From NCBI RefSeq assembly GCF_001949145.1, contig NW_019091438.1:292885-356884 (forward strand): 64,000 bases of DNA, in the 5' to 3' direction. Each line of letters opens with the position of its first letter. The stretch's first letter is position 1. The position numbers and the translations under genes are program-made. The notes below the pieces were generated by a model that was not told the origin of the DNA, ran no database searches, and saw only the letters and a list, made by a program, of their open reading frames with translations. Of the stretch, positions 40,001 through 51,100 are shown in pieces. Origin of the DNA: Acanthaster planci (Eukaryota; Echinodermata; Asteroidea; Valvatida; Acanthasteridae).

Positions 40001-43000
40001 CAGCAAAACAACCACTCTGAGTTTCACCTGTTGTCCTGCGAGGCTACACACACTCACAAAACCAGGCCCGCTGGAACTGCAAATAACACATGGTGGTAAT
40101 TTAAAATATCTGTGCGATGAGTTTGTCCCCGGTGAAATGTTTCTGCAACTGAACAGGATTCGATTTGACATCCTCTAGAGCAGTGAAGTACTTTGTTTCA
40201 ACATAAAAACATTTGTCCGAGCTCTTTCGGGCAAGTGTGAGGCGCTGTTGCTGAGATGTCAGTTTATACGTGTTTGGGTTCCAACTTGTGAACCTGAAAT
40301 TTGCTCATTCAAAACATTTTTGAGAAAGGGTTGCTCTTTGGATATCATCCATGTCTTCAGACGACAACAAATTGCCAAAGGAAAGGAAATATAGAACAGC
40401 AAAATATCACAAATTTCCGCTGTTTTTTGTGCATAAAATCAATCAATGCAACGTTGAGGGTTTCTCCCCATAGCCTGCAATGCCGCACATTTGCCACCAA
40501 CGACTCACCCATGTCAATTTACGTCTGACACTGATCTCGTCAGGTCTAGGGCCTACACATGCCCGAACAGTTGCCGTTTAATCTAATTATGCACAGATAC
40601 GAATCCAGCCTATTCCAATACTTGCGAGCTAACTCGCGCGACTGACGCTGTAATGGATACCCCCATTTAAAACATGCACATCCGTCCGGTAGCATCATAC
40701 ATTATGGTGTCAGCAGCACAACAGAAAAGCAAGGATTTAGGTCCTACAGTTTACAGTTAGCATGTCAAGAAACGGGACACTCGATGCAGAGAAAAAAAAT
40801 CTCTAAGGGATCTTGAATCATCCTGACCTTTATGTCAAGTAAACAGTCTGCTAATGACATTTCCATCAACTCAGGATATTGCCGATTGTGTTTAAAGGGA
40901 GGGAAATTAAAGATGCAGTAGGCCCTTCTCGGCGAACGAGGCCTTGACGTTGAAGCTGACTATAACTTGAGACTGCCTGGACTAATGTTGTTTCAGGTCA
41001 GTAGACAACTATTTGTCCATGTGCGAATATTCATGTAAGCTGTATCTCTGAGATGGGTGCACGCACATGAGAAGTACCGGCGTACTGCCGATCGTCATCA
41101 CGTGATTTGTTCAACCACTCACAGCGAGGTAAACTGGCGCGTGAATATTTACGGATACGAAATCGTTTGGTTTAGACGGCAGAGTTTCAATGTCAATGTT
41201 ACAAACTACGGAACGACCGACAATAATGAAAACGGACAGGGGAATATCGTGATCGGTTCTGGCTAGCAAGCCCTCGCTCAATCACGGGACCCAGCCAAGC
41301 TCTCATCGCCGCGCGCCACTGATGGCTGTATATTTTTGTTTCGCAGGGCCGGTCAGGGGAAGGTGGAGGAATTATTACACGGATACATCGCCGGGATGAC
41401 AGACGGGACAAGCGGGAGGAGATTTATCTCCCTGTCCCGCAATTATCCAACAAATTAGAAGTTCACATAAATAAGATGACAATGCGAGATGTGGAGCGGG
41501 CTAAATGTAAGCGGGAGGCAGGGCAGAACAAGACATTGAAGTGGAAACAGAAAGGGGATGAAATCATACATTTCGATAATGACTGGGGATTATCTTCCTC
41601 TATGGAAGAGGCCAAATGCTTTCCGATAAGTCAAAATAGGTTTCAAGTCCATGTGCATTTTTCCCCTACGTGCACTGTAGAGAAGGTCACTCGTCCAGCG
41701 TTTTCTTAATATTCAATACTTTCCGTTCTTTGTACTTTTCGGTATGGATACATGAACATTTCTGTTCCAACTTTAGGGCGACTTCCTGAGCGGTGTTTTT
41801 CAGTGCAGCAACTACGCCAAAAAGTATACTGAAACAGCACTTTTTTTCCGTACGCCAGGAAACCTACAAAATGACTATTTTGTATTATTTCACATTTAAT
41901 TATGTCATAATTAAAAGAGCCGCTTGCTTCCCTCTCCTTGTAATTCGCACGGCCAGAGGGAATTTTGCTGTTCCAAATTATTAAAAACTGGGCACGTGTA
42001 CAGAAAAACCCTTGCTTTGCTCATCTGCGAAATTTCGACTCGGTAAGGACGACATGTTTTGCAAATGATTTCTCCATTATTTCACACTGCTGCTCGTGAA
42101 AAGGGCGTTTTTCCCCCTGCGATACGTAGGACACAATTTTTCTGCACTCCTCTAAAAAATGGACGTGAAGTACATCATTACTTTTCAGGGTTTACTGTCG
42201 AGAGGCGGACAGGGCATCATTCTTCAAACTGGTGAGGAAAAGGAATGCGCGGCGGTGGTGTCAGAAACGGAATGAATTTCTGCCCCTCGGCTCCGACAGG
42301 GTAAAACATCCAGTCAACTTTGCTGACCTCGCAACCTTTGAAGGCAACCTTTGAAGAAACATGCGGACGGGACAACTTTCAACCGCAGACCACCACCTCG
42401 CTAAAAATGCCTGCATTGACCTTTGAACTCGTAAGGTCGCGCAGTCCAGTCCGACCCCGTCTTGTGAGCATGCAATGTGTGGAAGTTGTTTAGTTTTCAC
42501 GCTTACAAAACTCAGGGGTCAATCGAGTTTCGGCAAGGCAGAGCTACCCTCCGAAGTCATTTTAGGTATAGCACATTATCATCTTTGACTAAGTTGGATT
42601 GGAAGATTCGCCACTTCCCCTGAATACAAAAACAGTAAAATTGTGAAGTTGAGAACAGAGCAAATGTGGTTTATCAACAACCGAAAACACCAAGTTCCAC
42701 CCAAAATCTCCGAAATTGATGAATCCTATTAACCGAAATCAAACAGCTTTTTAAAAAAACTTTTGGTCAGAGAACTATATCTGGCTGAAAGTTTCAAAGT
42801 TGATGAACAACTACGTGCAGAAGGGAGTGTTCCCAACCAAAACCTGTCCTTTTTATGTCACCGAGCGTGAAAGAACACAGTTACATCAGTTACTTTAATG
42901 AATTAAAAATTGTTATTCAGACATTTAAGTGTATCTATCAACTCGAACCAGCTAATGTTTGATGGCGTATGCTTGGGTAATTTCTAAGTTTTCTTGGAAA

Positions 43001-46000
43001 TAAGAACGTTTGATATTTAAGAAGTCTCTTGCTCTATAATGACATCACGCTCCAATCCGGAGAACAGATGTGCCTCAAAGACCATGGAGAAAATTGAGAA
43101 CTTCGCCAACTTGACGCGGCAGTTCGGCATCTTCTCGCCCCGCCCATGTTCAACTTGCAAATCGCCGTGAACTTCAACAACATTCTAAAAATAACATTAT
43201 CACAAGGGCACAGCCAGCCCGATCGCAGACGATACGCCATGTACAGTCAGCCTCCACAAACCGACACGTTCACGCCAATGGGCAGACACAGCGATCAAAC
43301 TGACGTGGCCTACGGTGTCTGCGTGTGCTTTCGGCATCACTGTGCCTGCCATGCACCATGGCCCCGTGGGAAACTTCCAGTTAGATTTCCTCCCTCACCT
43401 CAAGAGAAAAAGGGGGAGAGAATAGAGAGGGAAAAAATGAGCACATCCCTTCCCCGATAACCTGTATTTGTCCCCTGTAATTTCCTAAAGCTCCCCTGGT
43501 AAACATTTCTTTCACGACTTCCCCAAGTTGTCGGCCAATTCAGCGATCCACAAAGCCTGTGCGACGGTACTGTACAGTCGGTCGGGAGTCGAGTTGGGGT
43601 GGGGGGGGAGAGGAGGGGGAAGACTGGGATTTCTCACGTGCTTATGTAGCGTGTCGGGGGCGCCACACACCATGGGGATGAGGTGATAAGATGCCCCAAC
43701 CCCGGATCTCGGTACTCAACATCGGTGGAGAAATCACTATGGACAGCCGGGCAGTTTATCCAGGCCGAGCAAGGAGTGTGTGTGTGGGGGGGGGGGACGA
43801 ACCGGCATGCACGCTCTCCGTATCACCAGGGTCCAGAAAGTTGGCTGGCGATTAGAGGTCCTTCCAAGTTTTCTCATCATCTGTGATTGCAGGAACAACA
43901 CTCAAACGCGGTGCCTTTCCGGCCTGCAGGCGCGGGGACGAGGCGCGGGCGCGACTTCAGTCACACCGTGCCGTTCCCACTTCATTTCCTGATCGCTTTC
44001 AGTGACTAAGCTTTCGGCACCGTTTGACAACACTATGAAGGCCAACGAGTCAGAAGCTTTAAAAAGTGATACTGCTGGAACGCTCATTATCTGATGTTCA
44101 CCACATTAATCACTGATCTGAACTAGTGACAGGTTAATTCGACGACCTAAAAAATTCAATGTTCTAAAGGCAAGAGTGGAGTTTTCCTTGTCCACAAACG
44201 AAAAGCAAAGCATGCTCCAATTCGAACTGCATTAACCGTGTAGCACGTTTCCCGAGAACTATCCAGACTATCACAGTTTCAGTCTTTCCTTCACTCTTCA
44301 CACTGTAAAAACAACGCCTAAGAGTTAAAGCACTTTTTGTACTCGCTTCTTACAAACACTTTCACCCACGACATGTTTATTGAAATGTGTTTAGGAATGG
44401 GTTTAAACGCTAAATGCTCTCCCACTGTACACGTTCAGTTTTTAAAAAAAATCTGCTTAGCAGTTAAAACATTCCTAAACGCACGTCGTGGGTTAAACGT
44501 GTTGGGAGAGTGGATATGCAAAGTACGTAAGTGTTGAGAAATGTGTTTTAAACGCCAAGTGCCTTTTTTGTGACGGTAAAGTCGTGATTGCATCAGTGCG
44601 GTGAAATCCTAACGAAACTCACGCGCATAGTTTCGGTAGGCCTATCTTTTATGTATCTCAACAACGTCAATATGCGTTCCAAAAATCGCATTTTTTTTTC
44701 AGATCACACCCAAATTCTTGCTCACACTCTTTGTGCGTGAAGATAGTGTCCAACAGAGATGTATCAGCGGCGATGAGCGGTATTTTATTAGACAACTAAT
44801 TTGTGCCCTCGTCGACTCGAGGGTTGGAAACCTGTCCGATGATTTGAGCTCGTTGATATGTCACTCCCTTTCCTGGTCACAAGAGCCCAGTTTCCGGAAG
44901 TCACGAAAGCCATAGCTTTCTATTGTTGCTACGCTTGTACATGCACCACACAAGAGGGGTACAGGGAGGCAATACGCGAGGGAAAAAAACAGGGTTGTCA
45001 GTCCAAGCGTCTGCTAAGCGAAAACATGGTTGGCGCATCACTCATGAGGGGTGAGTCACGCTGCGTATATTGGCCACTTGTACAGAGGGAATAAGCCGGG
45101 AGCCTGTCCATTTATCACTTGGGCACAAAGCAGAAAAAAAAAAGAATCAAGGAAATCGGGCTACCAAGGATCTAACGCCCCCTCCCGGCTTGCTAACCTC
45201 AAGCCTTCACTCTAACCAGGTCACCCTTGATAAAGCGACATAACAAACGCTGCTGTAGTTAGGCCTTAAGAACAAGGAATGGCGAGACTGATAGGCTTGG
45301 TTTAAACGACGTACAGGTGCGAATTGGCTAATATCAAAGTAAAATTCCCTTCCTGGCAAAATCAAGCTGGCTACCTCTTTCAGTTTATCTTCATGCTTTT
45401 TGTGAATAATCCTGCATAAACCACGGATGTTAAATTTCGACCGGAACAGGGGAAAGAAGACCACGGTTATGTTAGACTTTGACAAGTTCATACTTCGCAA
45501 AGGCGTCATTCCGATCAGCTCCTTCATTTCGTCCTTTTTTTTTCTGGAGATCTATAACTTGGGTGGGGGGGATTAGTGGTTTTTTAAAGTCCCACTTTGA
45601 CATTTGAAAGTGAAAATTAGTATCGATGCTCTGCAGACGAGACTTCTACGCTGACTGATGGCGGCGGCGGACGGCAACGTCGGCCCTTGCTCGCGGTCTC
45701 ATCGCCCCTAGTGTTTACCTAACCCCGGGATTTACATTTCTCTTGAATGTAATTTGGTGTACCGTTACTAAACAAACACGTGAGACGCCCTCGCTCACAT
45801 TCATCTCGTTGTAATGTTGCTTTAACTGTTCCCAAAGCCCTAACGCAACATAATGCAAGGGGGCTTTATCGGGTACCGACTACGATCTCGAGTTCATCCC
45901 CTCGTTACTCCGTAGACTGGTACATGTATAAATTTGGGTACGGGTGCAGTATCCGGGGTACCAGACAAGCTCTCAGAAATTATCTTTTTTTATGTATCAC

Positions 46001-48153
46001 AGTCGCGACTTCATAAAGCTACTCAATCTATTATTTCCTTCAACGAGGCAACGACACCAAGAAAATGGAAATATTTTCGCACAGTTGACATTAAAGTGAA
46101 ACCGAAAGGGTTTTTGGTTTATCCAACAAACCCTAAAAGGGTATCCAACGCGCCAAAGGACGTCTGTTTCTTGTAGAATGTTGAGAATTACTGACCTCAA
46201 GTTCCTACACCCATGTGACAGAAATACTGCGAGAAATCTTAATTCAAATTTCCAGGCATTCGTGACAGTTATAGCACAAACAATTTCCTCCCCAGATGTA
46301 GATGCTTTTGTGACAAATCCATATTATAAGACAGTGATGCCTTGGGTTAGTTTTCGATGTGGACACAACTATTTTACTCGCCACAACGAGAAGCTCACTG
46401 AATGGCACTCTTTTCTTACGTGAATTCAATTTCAACATTAGATTTTCAAATCAGTTTTTAATCCGCCATCTTTTCAGTTGGGTTTGGACTACCGGTATTC
46501 GATCAATTGAAAGTGTTAGTCATTCCTCCCCAAGAAAAGTAGGCAATGGAAACAAATGGAAAGATGTCTGACGGTTCAAACGCTGCGATCACACGCACTG
46601 GATGCTTCACTGAGAATGCTATTTTGAATGCCACAACAACATTAGTGTGTTCATGGAATGAATGTTTACTTTTATGAAGAAAATAGTTAGGGACTTCCAT
46701 AAACAGTATGGGGGTTGAATTATTTTTTCCAAAAGAAATTTTGGTTTATGTTTGTTACAGAGGTCTGAGATGACAGACAGGGCGGCAAGTTAGTCTGACG
46801 AACTCTGTATAAATTGGCTTTCGTATCAGATTAAAAACGCCGCTGCCCTCTTTCGTTTTAGTCCGTTTTGCTTTCGTCCAGAGCAGCTTGTGGGGCAACA
46901 CCGTAGGTGCTGGAATTATCTACTTAATTTGGCCTCAGGACCCTGCAACTGTTATTGATACAAACACAAGCCTTAATTGGCGCTTACATTCATCAGAAAC
47001 CAACGAAGACAGGTTCCATGTACTTAGATTATTAAGAGCAACCTTTGACCGTTGCTTGTTTGAGCTCATATAGTAGTAGCGAGTTATAGTGTAACGTTAG
47101 TAACATCAGCAACACCACGGACTCGAATTCGGCTTTCATTTGACAGTGCATAGCGGCCCGCCTGGATATTCGTGGGATTGCCAAACAAAATGGCCTCCCG
47201 CTGTCTTCGAATGATTCAACCACTCGATTGAAACCTGAAAACAATAAGCACTGATTTGACAATGTAATTGATAGTCTGGGTAACTGACGTCTCCAACGTA
47301 ACGTGTAACAACGGAACGGAGAAGTGGATTTAAAAAATGTCTGTCTATTCGCAGGTAATGTTGACACGCAGGGGGCGCGGAATTAATTTTCGAATTTTAA
47401 AACTGACAAAATTTAGGTTTCACTAGTAGAAAAATACAGAATGCTTTTTGGGGGGATTGTTGTAAAGAAATTATATCGTTAAAAACTGAGGTCATTTTGA
47501 TGGTATAACTTCGCAGGCAATGACAAGAGTTTTAATTTGTTTTCTCGGCACACCGATTTTATGCTTAAAAATGCAACCCAAACATTCACTTCGTCATTCG
47601 GTTGAAAAAAAAAACACATTAAGCCTGTGTCAAAACAGTCACAGAGGGTTCAGTTTCTAAAGAACTCCTGTTTTCATCTCTTGTGGATTTAATCATTTTA
47701 AGTCTAAACGTGCCAACAGAATTAATCGTCTGGAAGAACACATATGAAAATAACCATTTCTTGATACTTTTGGCTTCAACAATTCATACCGAGGCAAGCT
47801 GCAAAATACAGAAGTCCTAGTAATTTTAAAAATAGCATACTATGCTTACGTACGACCAAAAAGCTGATGGTTTAATTTATTTTAATGGATGGTTTTCCAT
47901 GCCGTACAAACCTTCCATTCGTGTGTAGGTCAGAGGTGTATCTCAACCCCCACTCCCCAGCCGTGTGTTCCAGCGCGTCCACGAGTGACGTGTCGCCCGT
48001 GCTCTGCAGCGAGACGCCCGTGCAGCTGGCCCCGTTCACGGCTGCTAGAGCCTCCTCGGCCTCGCCGCGCTCCTCGGGAGAGATCAGTGAAGCAATGCTG
48101 AATCGGTTTGCTCTTGGAGACAGTGGGTTTTGATCCGTTTGATTCAAATCCAT
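18692..48153 (-). CDS. Tbx1/10: T-box transcription factor of the Tbx1/10 class
   Basis: Exons in transcript order are about 48153-47912, 39945-39591, 23880-23799, 23255-23064, 22351-22196, 21307-21240, 19716-19613 and 19083-18692. The last seven join in frame through GT/AG sites. They encode a complete T-box from [20 protein letters not shown] through [49 protein letters not shown] and [20 protein letters not shown] to [10 protein letters not shown]. These match the Tbx1/10 group, not Tbx15/18/22 or Tbx20. A basic KRRR patch before the domain may be a nuclear localisation signal. The protein is a nuclear DNA-binding regulator; vertebrate Tbx1 acts in pharyngeal and mesodermal development. 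The 48-kb exon's link is not phase-compatible as read (exon 1 ends at phase 2, exon 2 needs phase 1), so a short exon is probably missing. Confidence 0.95.
19613..19716 (-). CDS. Tbx1/10: Tbx1/10 exon after the T-box
   Basis: This exon has 104 bases between acceptor cttccccacag and donor A|GTGAGT. In the frame dictated by the neighbours it reads [20 protein letters not shown] then RSR. It is recognisable against the PRNHRP...SRS region after the T-box in vertebrate Tbx1. Phases 2 and 1 match both flanks, and skipping this exon would create an immediate stop (TG+A). Confidence 0.85.
19742..20092. repeat. Five-unit minisatellite in Tbx1/10 intron
   Basis: Five units share a ~50-bp core (TAGAATGGGG...GACGAGTAAAACGAGAG...TTTAACGAGCACAAAATACC). 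They are separated by 18-30 bp of AT-rich spacer with ATAATA. Units differ by point changes and spacer length, so some are old. It lies between the two exons just after the T-box. Confidence 0.9.
21240..21307 (-). CDS. Tbx1/10: Tbx1/10 exon: end of T-box
   Basis: This exon has 68 bases between acceptor aattccttttag and donor TG|GTGAGT. It encodes [20 protein letters not shown] plus DD and two bases. A later AG at 21299 would give an alternative acceptor, but it would remove the conserved ITQ. Confidence 0.93.
22196..22351 (-). CDS. Tbx1/10: Tbx1/10 exon: T-box C-terminal half
   Basis: This exon has 52 whole codons between acceptor gtcgtgcag and donor CGG|GTGAGT. It encodes [20 protein letters not shown], a short variable loop ([12 protein letters not shown]) and [19 protein letters not shown]. 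The phase is 0 at both ends. Confidence 0.95.
23064..23255 (-). CDS. Tbx1/10: Tbx1/10 exon: central T-box
   Basis: This exon has 64 whole codons between acceptor ccttcccag and donor CAC|GTGAGT. It encodes [40 protein letters not shown] and [20 protein letters not shown] before NGH. These are among the most conserved T-box residues and contain no substitution that would suggest loss of function. Confidence 0.96.
23799..23880 (-). CDS. Tbx1/10: Tbx1/10 exon: T-box residues RMFPTF to FVP
   Basis: Between acceptor ttcaaacag and donor CCG|GTAAGT lie 82 bases. They encode [20 protein letters not shown] and LMMDFVP. The first base completes the Arg codon begun in the previous exon. Confidence 0.95.
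27241..27560. repeat. Degenerate CAT/ATC-rich tract
   Basis: About 300 bases are rich in CATCATC, ATCACTATC and TATCGAT variants. It is simple-sequence DNA, which explains the His/Ser-rich open frames across it. Confidence 0.7.
29213..29420 (+). mobile_element. tRNA-derived SINE
   Basis: The head has an A-box-like TAGCGTAGCTG (29221) and a perfect B-box GGTTCGAGTCC (29263-29273) at tRNA-like spacing. The body follows with the motif CTCCGGTTTCCTCC, and the end is AT-rich (TTAATAAAGGC). TTCTTTCCTCGC in the head is shared with the SINE at 30302-30719, so the two are related. No target duplication is obvious. Confidence 0.75.
30302..30719 (-). mobile_element. tRNA-derived SINE, copy with CCTCCCACC-type body
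   Basis: Read on the minus strand, it starts with an A-box-like TGGCTAGGTAG and has B-box GGGTTCGATTCCC (30669-30657). A middle region follows with GATTGGGTTTTCAG and GGGGTTTCCCTCCCACC. The final ~231 bp (30533-30302) are nearly identical to the tail of the neighbouring SINE. It ends in TTTAATTTGTTT. Confidence 0.8.
30749..31130 (-). mobile_element. tRNA-derived SINE, second copy sharing the same 3' tail
   Basis: The head has B-box-like GCGTTCGAATCCC and the shared CTTTCCACCTCTGCG segment. The middle differs from the SINE at 30302-30719. The 3' tail at 30979-30749 matches that SINE's tail except for one base in an A-run. The two elements point the same way, 29 bases apart. Confidence 0.8.
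31342..31360. repeat. 19-base perfect palindromic hairpin
   Basis: GTTACACCA and TGGTGTAAC flank a single T. It is a strong cruciform or a possible protein-binding site; there is no further evidence of function. Confidence 0.7.
36668..36685. repeat. GA microsatellite
   Basis: An uninterrupted (GA)n run of about nine units within the long Tbx1/10 intron. Confidence 0.85.
39591..39945 (-). CDS. Tbx1/10: Tbx1/10 exon: acidic/Ser-rich linker and start of T-box
   Basis: The acceptor is cactcctgacag and the donor is GGCAG|GTGAGT at 39591/39590. About 118 codons are a low-complexity Ser/Asp/Glu/Gly linker ([16 protein letters not shown]), then VKRRRLDEK, then the T-box start [20 protein letters not shown] up to IVTKAG. 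The split Arg codon after KAG is the classic first T-box intron position in this family. Confidence 0.93.
43596..43619 (+). other. G-quadruplex-prone G-run
   Basis: 24 bases consist almost only of G in runs of 4, 8, 2 and 5 separated by 1-3 bases, which meets the usual G3+N1-7 quadruplex pattern. It lies on the strand opposite to Tbx1/10 transcription, so it would form in DNA rather than in the pre-mRNA. Confidence 0.55.
44300..44580. mobile_element. Possible degenerate foldback element
   Basis: Segments ACCCACGACATG and GTGTTTAGGAATG on the left recur inverted on the right (ACCCACGACGTG, GCGTTTAGGAATG on the opposite strand). The outer ends carry loosely matching TAAAAACAACGCC and GGCGTTTAAAACAC. 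Arms are interrupted by small indels, so the element is old. The boundaries are approximate. Confidence 0.4.
45155..45240 (-). repeat. Possible tRNA-derived SINE head
   Basis: The minus strand reads GGTGACCTGGTTAGAGTG, then about 30 bases on GGGCGTTAGATCCTTGG, a loose A-box/B-box arrangement. The B-box is damaged and no cloverleaf forms, so it is not an active tRNA gene. Confidence 0.3.
47912..48153 (-). CDS. Tbx1/10: Tbx1/10 N-terminal exon with eh1-like motif
   Basis: The start is ATG at 48153-48151, with G at -3 and G at +4; an in-frame TAA lies six codons upstream, so it is the first possible Met. The exon encodes about 80 residues starting [27 protein letters not shown] at residues 18-24 fits the eh1 pattern F-x-I-x-x-L-I, which in T-box proteins such as Tbx15/18/22 and Tbx20 recruits Groucho co-repressors. 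The most likely donor is AAG|GTTTGT at 47912/47911, which is weak. Membership of this gene is inferred from strand, position and the RANxFSI motif typical of T-box N-termini; the 3' boundary is uncertain. Confidence 0.65.
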
Positions 48154-51100
48154 AGCCAAAAGGACCAACTTTTAGGGCTCCTGTTTCTTTCGCCGTCCCC
48201 TCGGTGTCTGCTGCAGGTTCTGTTTCGCTTGGAGCTTGGTTTCGTTTCCAAAACTTTGATCGAAGTTTAGGGATAATCTGTATTCTTTAAAATCAAGCAA
48301 ATGTCACGGAAAATCCCGAAATCAACGCGAAACAGCAGATGTTCCCGATAATACCAGACCTGTTTCTCCCCTCCTTGTCACTGGCGAAATCCGTAATGCT
48401 TTTCATGAGAGATTTGCAGAGCCGTGTCGATCGCTGTGTAAATTTGCACCAGGGCGCTGGAGACAACGAGGGGTACCGGGACGCAGGCCGCAGGACCCGG
48501 CAGGTCAACACAGACGATGCCGCTCGAAGCTCGGGCAACGGCCTTGCGATGCTGGCATGCACGTATTGCCCTCCACACGACAGCTCGGTGTCAAAACAGT
48601 GGTGCGTGAGCGCACAGTAGTTATGTTGTCTTGTTGGGTATCGCTATCTCTTGGGCGGCCCGGGCGGTTGATAAGGTTAGTCAGTGCCGACTGTAATGAC
48701 AAGCTGCATGGGGTTCTCCCTCACAAGACGGTCAGCGAAGACTGATCTAAGAACAACCAAAACAAACCAAAGTGTGTATGTGATGTGTGAGTAAAAAAAA
48801 CCTCCCAGTCATGATATAGTATAGTATATCAGCCATTAAGAAAGGGGGCAGGCCCTCGAGCAGCGGTCATTAGCGGTAGGGGCTGGCTGGAGGGGCGCCA
48901 TTGGCGTGAAAAACGGTAGGACTAGAGAGACTGACAGCTTCCCGCTCAAACCACTCACATGTCGTCTGCTGCCAGCCTCCTAAATCATTGGTTGCCGACA
49001 ACTTAGCCGTGTCAACATTATTAAAATTAATGCTAATGAGCACATGACGAGTTGGTGACATCTGCGCTGTAAAATTTCAATATTAGAATAATACTGCCCA
49101 CATCGCCCTCATCAGGCGAGGCGGGAACAAGACCAGAAGGGCTGGCAGACCGTCACTGTTCTTCGTTTTTTACTTTCACGTGTCCCCTTCTGATTCGGTT
49201 TGCAAGGGGAAGGGATATGCAGTTGTCACGCAGGGGACGCGGTATGGACAAGATGACGTGTGCGATCACGTGGTCTGCCACTTCACACTGAATGTTAATC
49301 TCTCCGGGCAATTTCCTCCCTCCTTGCGCTCAGAAAAGAAATCACATTAATTCGTACTGAGGAAATAATACATTTAGTATCATTAATCTGTTGAATCAAG
49401 CCGTTAGCCTGATGCATAATATTCAGGCAATTGTTTGTGACTAAATACTCGACTGGCCACGCGACACGATGGATTCTGCACAGTAAATGGTTTACTTCCA
49501 GCGAAATTTAAAAGTATGGAATTATGAAAAGTAATTTTGCATTTTTGTTTGTGGGTGTAATTTCAAACACAAGATGACAAGCTAATTTAGTGGTATATTA
49601 GGCTATCGTTTAGAGATAAAGCTGTTTACGGAACAAATCAGCTTTTTCAAAATGGTTCCATTGGCTCAGTGGTCGGAACGACGAAGAGCACGACTCAGCA
49701 AATGCACACAGGTATCTTATTCTTATTTTTGTCAAAAACATGCAGTGTTTAAATTTGACAACTGTAACTTCAATATTCACACTCGCATATCTCTCTACAT
49801 CTGAAGCCTCGTGTGACGTTCTCATAAATGTCCTATCCTTGTTATTCGAATTCGCGTATGCGGTCAGTTGTTCGACGTTCGACTCCGGCCTTGAGTAATT
49901 CCCTCCACTGTCTCCCCCTCAACATCCGCAGGGAAATTGCGATGTTCGAACGCTGGGCATCGTGGAGGGGAAAAACACTGTTTGGGCGCAAGTGTAATGA
50001 TGTAACGCCGGTCACCAGTTGATCCTCTCCCAACCGACTCTCCGTGTTGAAGCACACGGCACCCATCTCGCAATCACCGGGTGCCGAGTGATTGATTGCA
50101 AATCACGGCCGGCTTTTCCCCCCCGACAGGTTTGGAAAGTAATCAACCCTTTTACCGTATTTTGCCGCGATTTTTTTTCTTTCAGAGAGAGAAAGAGAGG
50201 CTTCAGAGGATCCCTGAATTTTCTTTTTCTTGATTGAATCTCGAGCGGCTGCTTCACCCGAGGGGACTGGTGGAAGGGTGGGGATTTGTTTGAGAGGAGT
50301 GTATGCAGAAGTTGACCGGGGTGCATGCTTCCCTTTGTAGAACACCAGTTGAGATTTAGCAGTTATGCTGAGAAACATTTGGATGGGATCATCTCTGGAC
50401 CTTTTCATGTACCCCTGCGAGTTTTTTCGCTCAACCGTGGAAGATCAAGTGCGTTTCAGCATTCTGAAGTTTGGTTGGGACGGTTTAAAAAAGTTAGTGA
50501 AAGGTGAAATGCAAACATTTTGTTGAACAAATAAAAATGTGACAATCGGAGAGACTTCTAAGCTGAAGCCTTAATGAGTGCAAGCGCACCGACAGTGGAA
50601 ACAGGCTCTTCAAACGCTTGTCCTGGCCTACAGTTTGGTAGACCAGGGGTAAACCTTGAATGCCAGTCTCGGTCAAGCCCCATAAATTCTGGAATGTAGC
50701 GCGACCCCTGTTCCTTTCGCTGCCGCCAGTGCACGTAATGTAGTCCAAACACCAGGCCAACTCGTCTGACCGCTTATTATGAGCTACTTTTGGCGTTCCA
50801 GCACCATGCGACTGCCAAAATGACTCCTCAGTCCCCCAAACATCACCAGCGAGGTAGGAACTGGGGGCCATTCTGAGGCTACAGAGTATGGAAAAGACAG
50901 AAAGGAGTACTCGAAAAAAAGAAGACTTCTGCAGGTGGGTGATTTTTGGTCCTCTTGTAATGGTTGTTTTCATACCGTACAGTGAAATCTTGGACATGTA
51001 AGGACTGGACCTTTCCTCAGCGCATACAAGGAGCAAAGACGTGCCTGGTTGAACAGTTTGCTTATTGTAGAGTATTAATGGAAGGCATTTCTCATCAAAT

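Larger units (their letters stand above)
39946..47911 (-). other. Tbx1/10 intron(s) between N-terminal exon and T-box start
   Basis: About 8 kb. The reading phases of the two flanking exons do not match, so at least one short exon is probably hidden here. I could not place it. The region also holds a G-quadruplex-prone run (43596-43619), an imperfect inverted-repeat element (44.30-44.58 kb) and a tRNA-like remnant (45.15-45.24 kb). Confidence 0.6.

Noticed and set aside
39946-40171. Extension of the T-box-start exon to an upstream Met
   Set aside because: The frame is open upstream of 39945, but a good acceptor (CACTCCTGACAG) and pyrimidine-rich intron sequence precede the coding part, and the extension reads as non-conserved residues.
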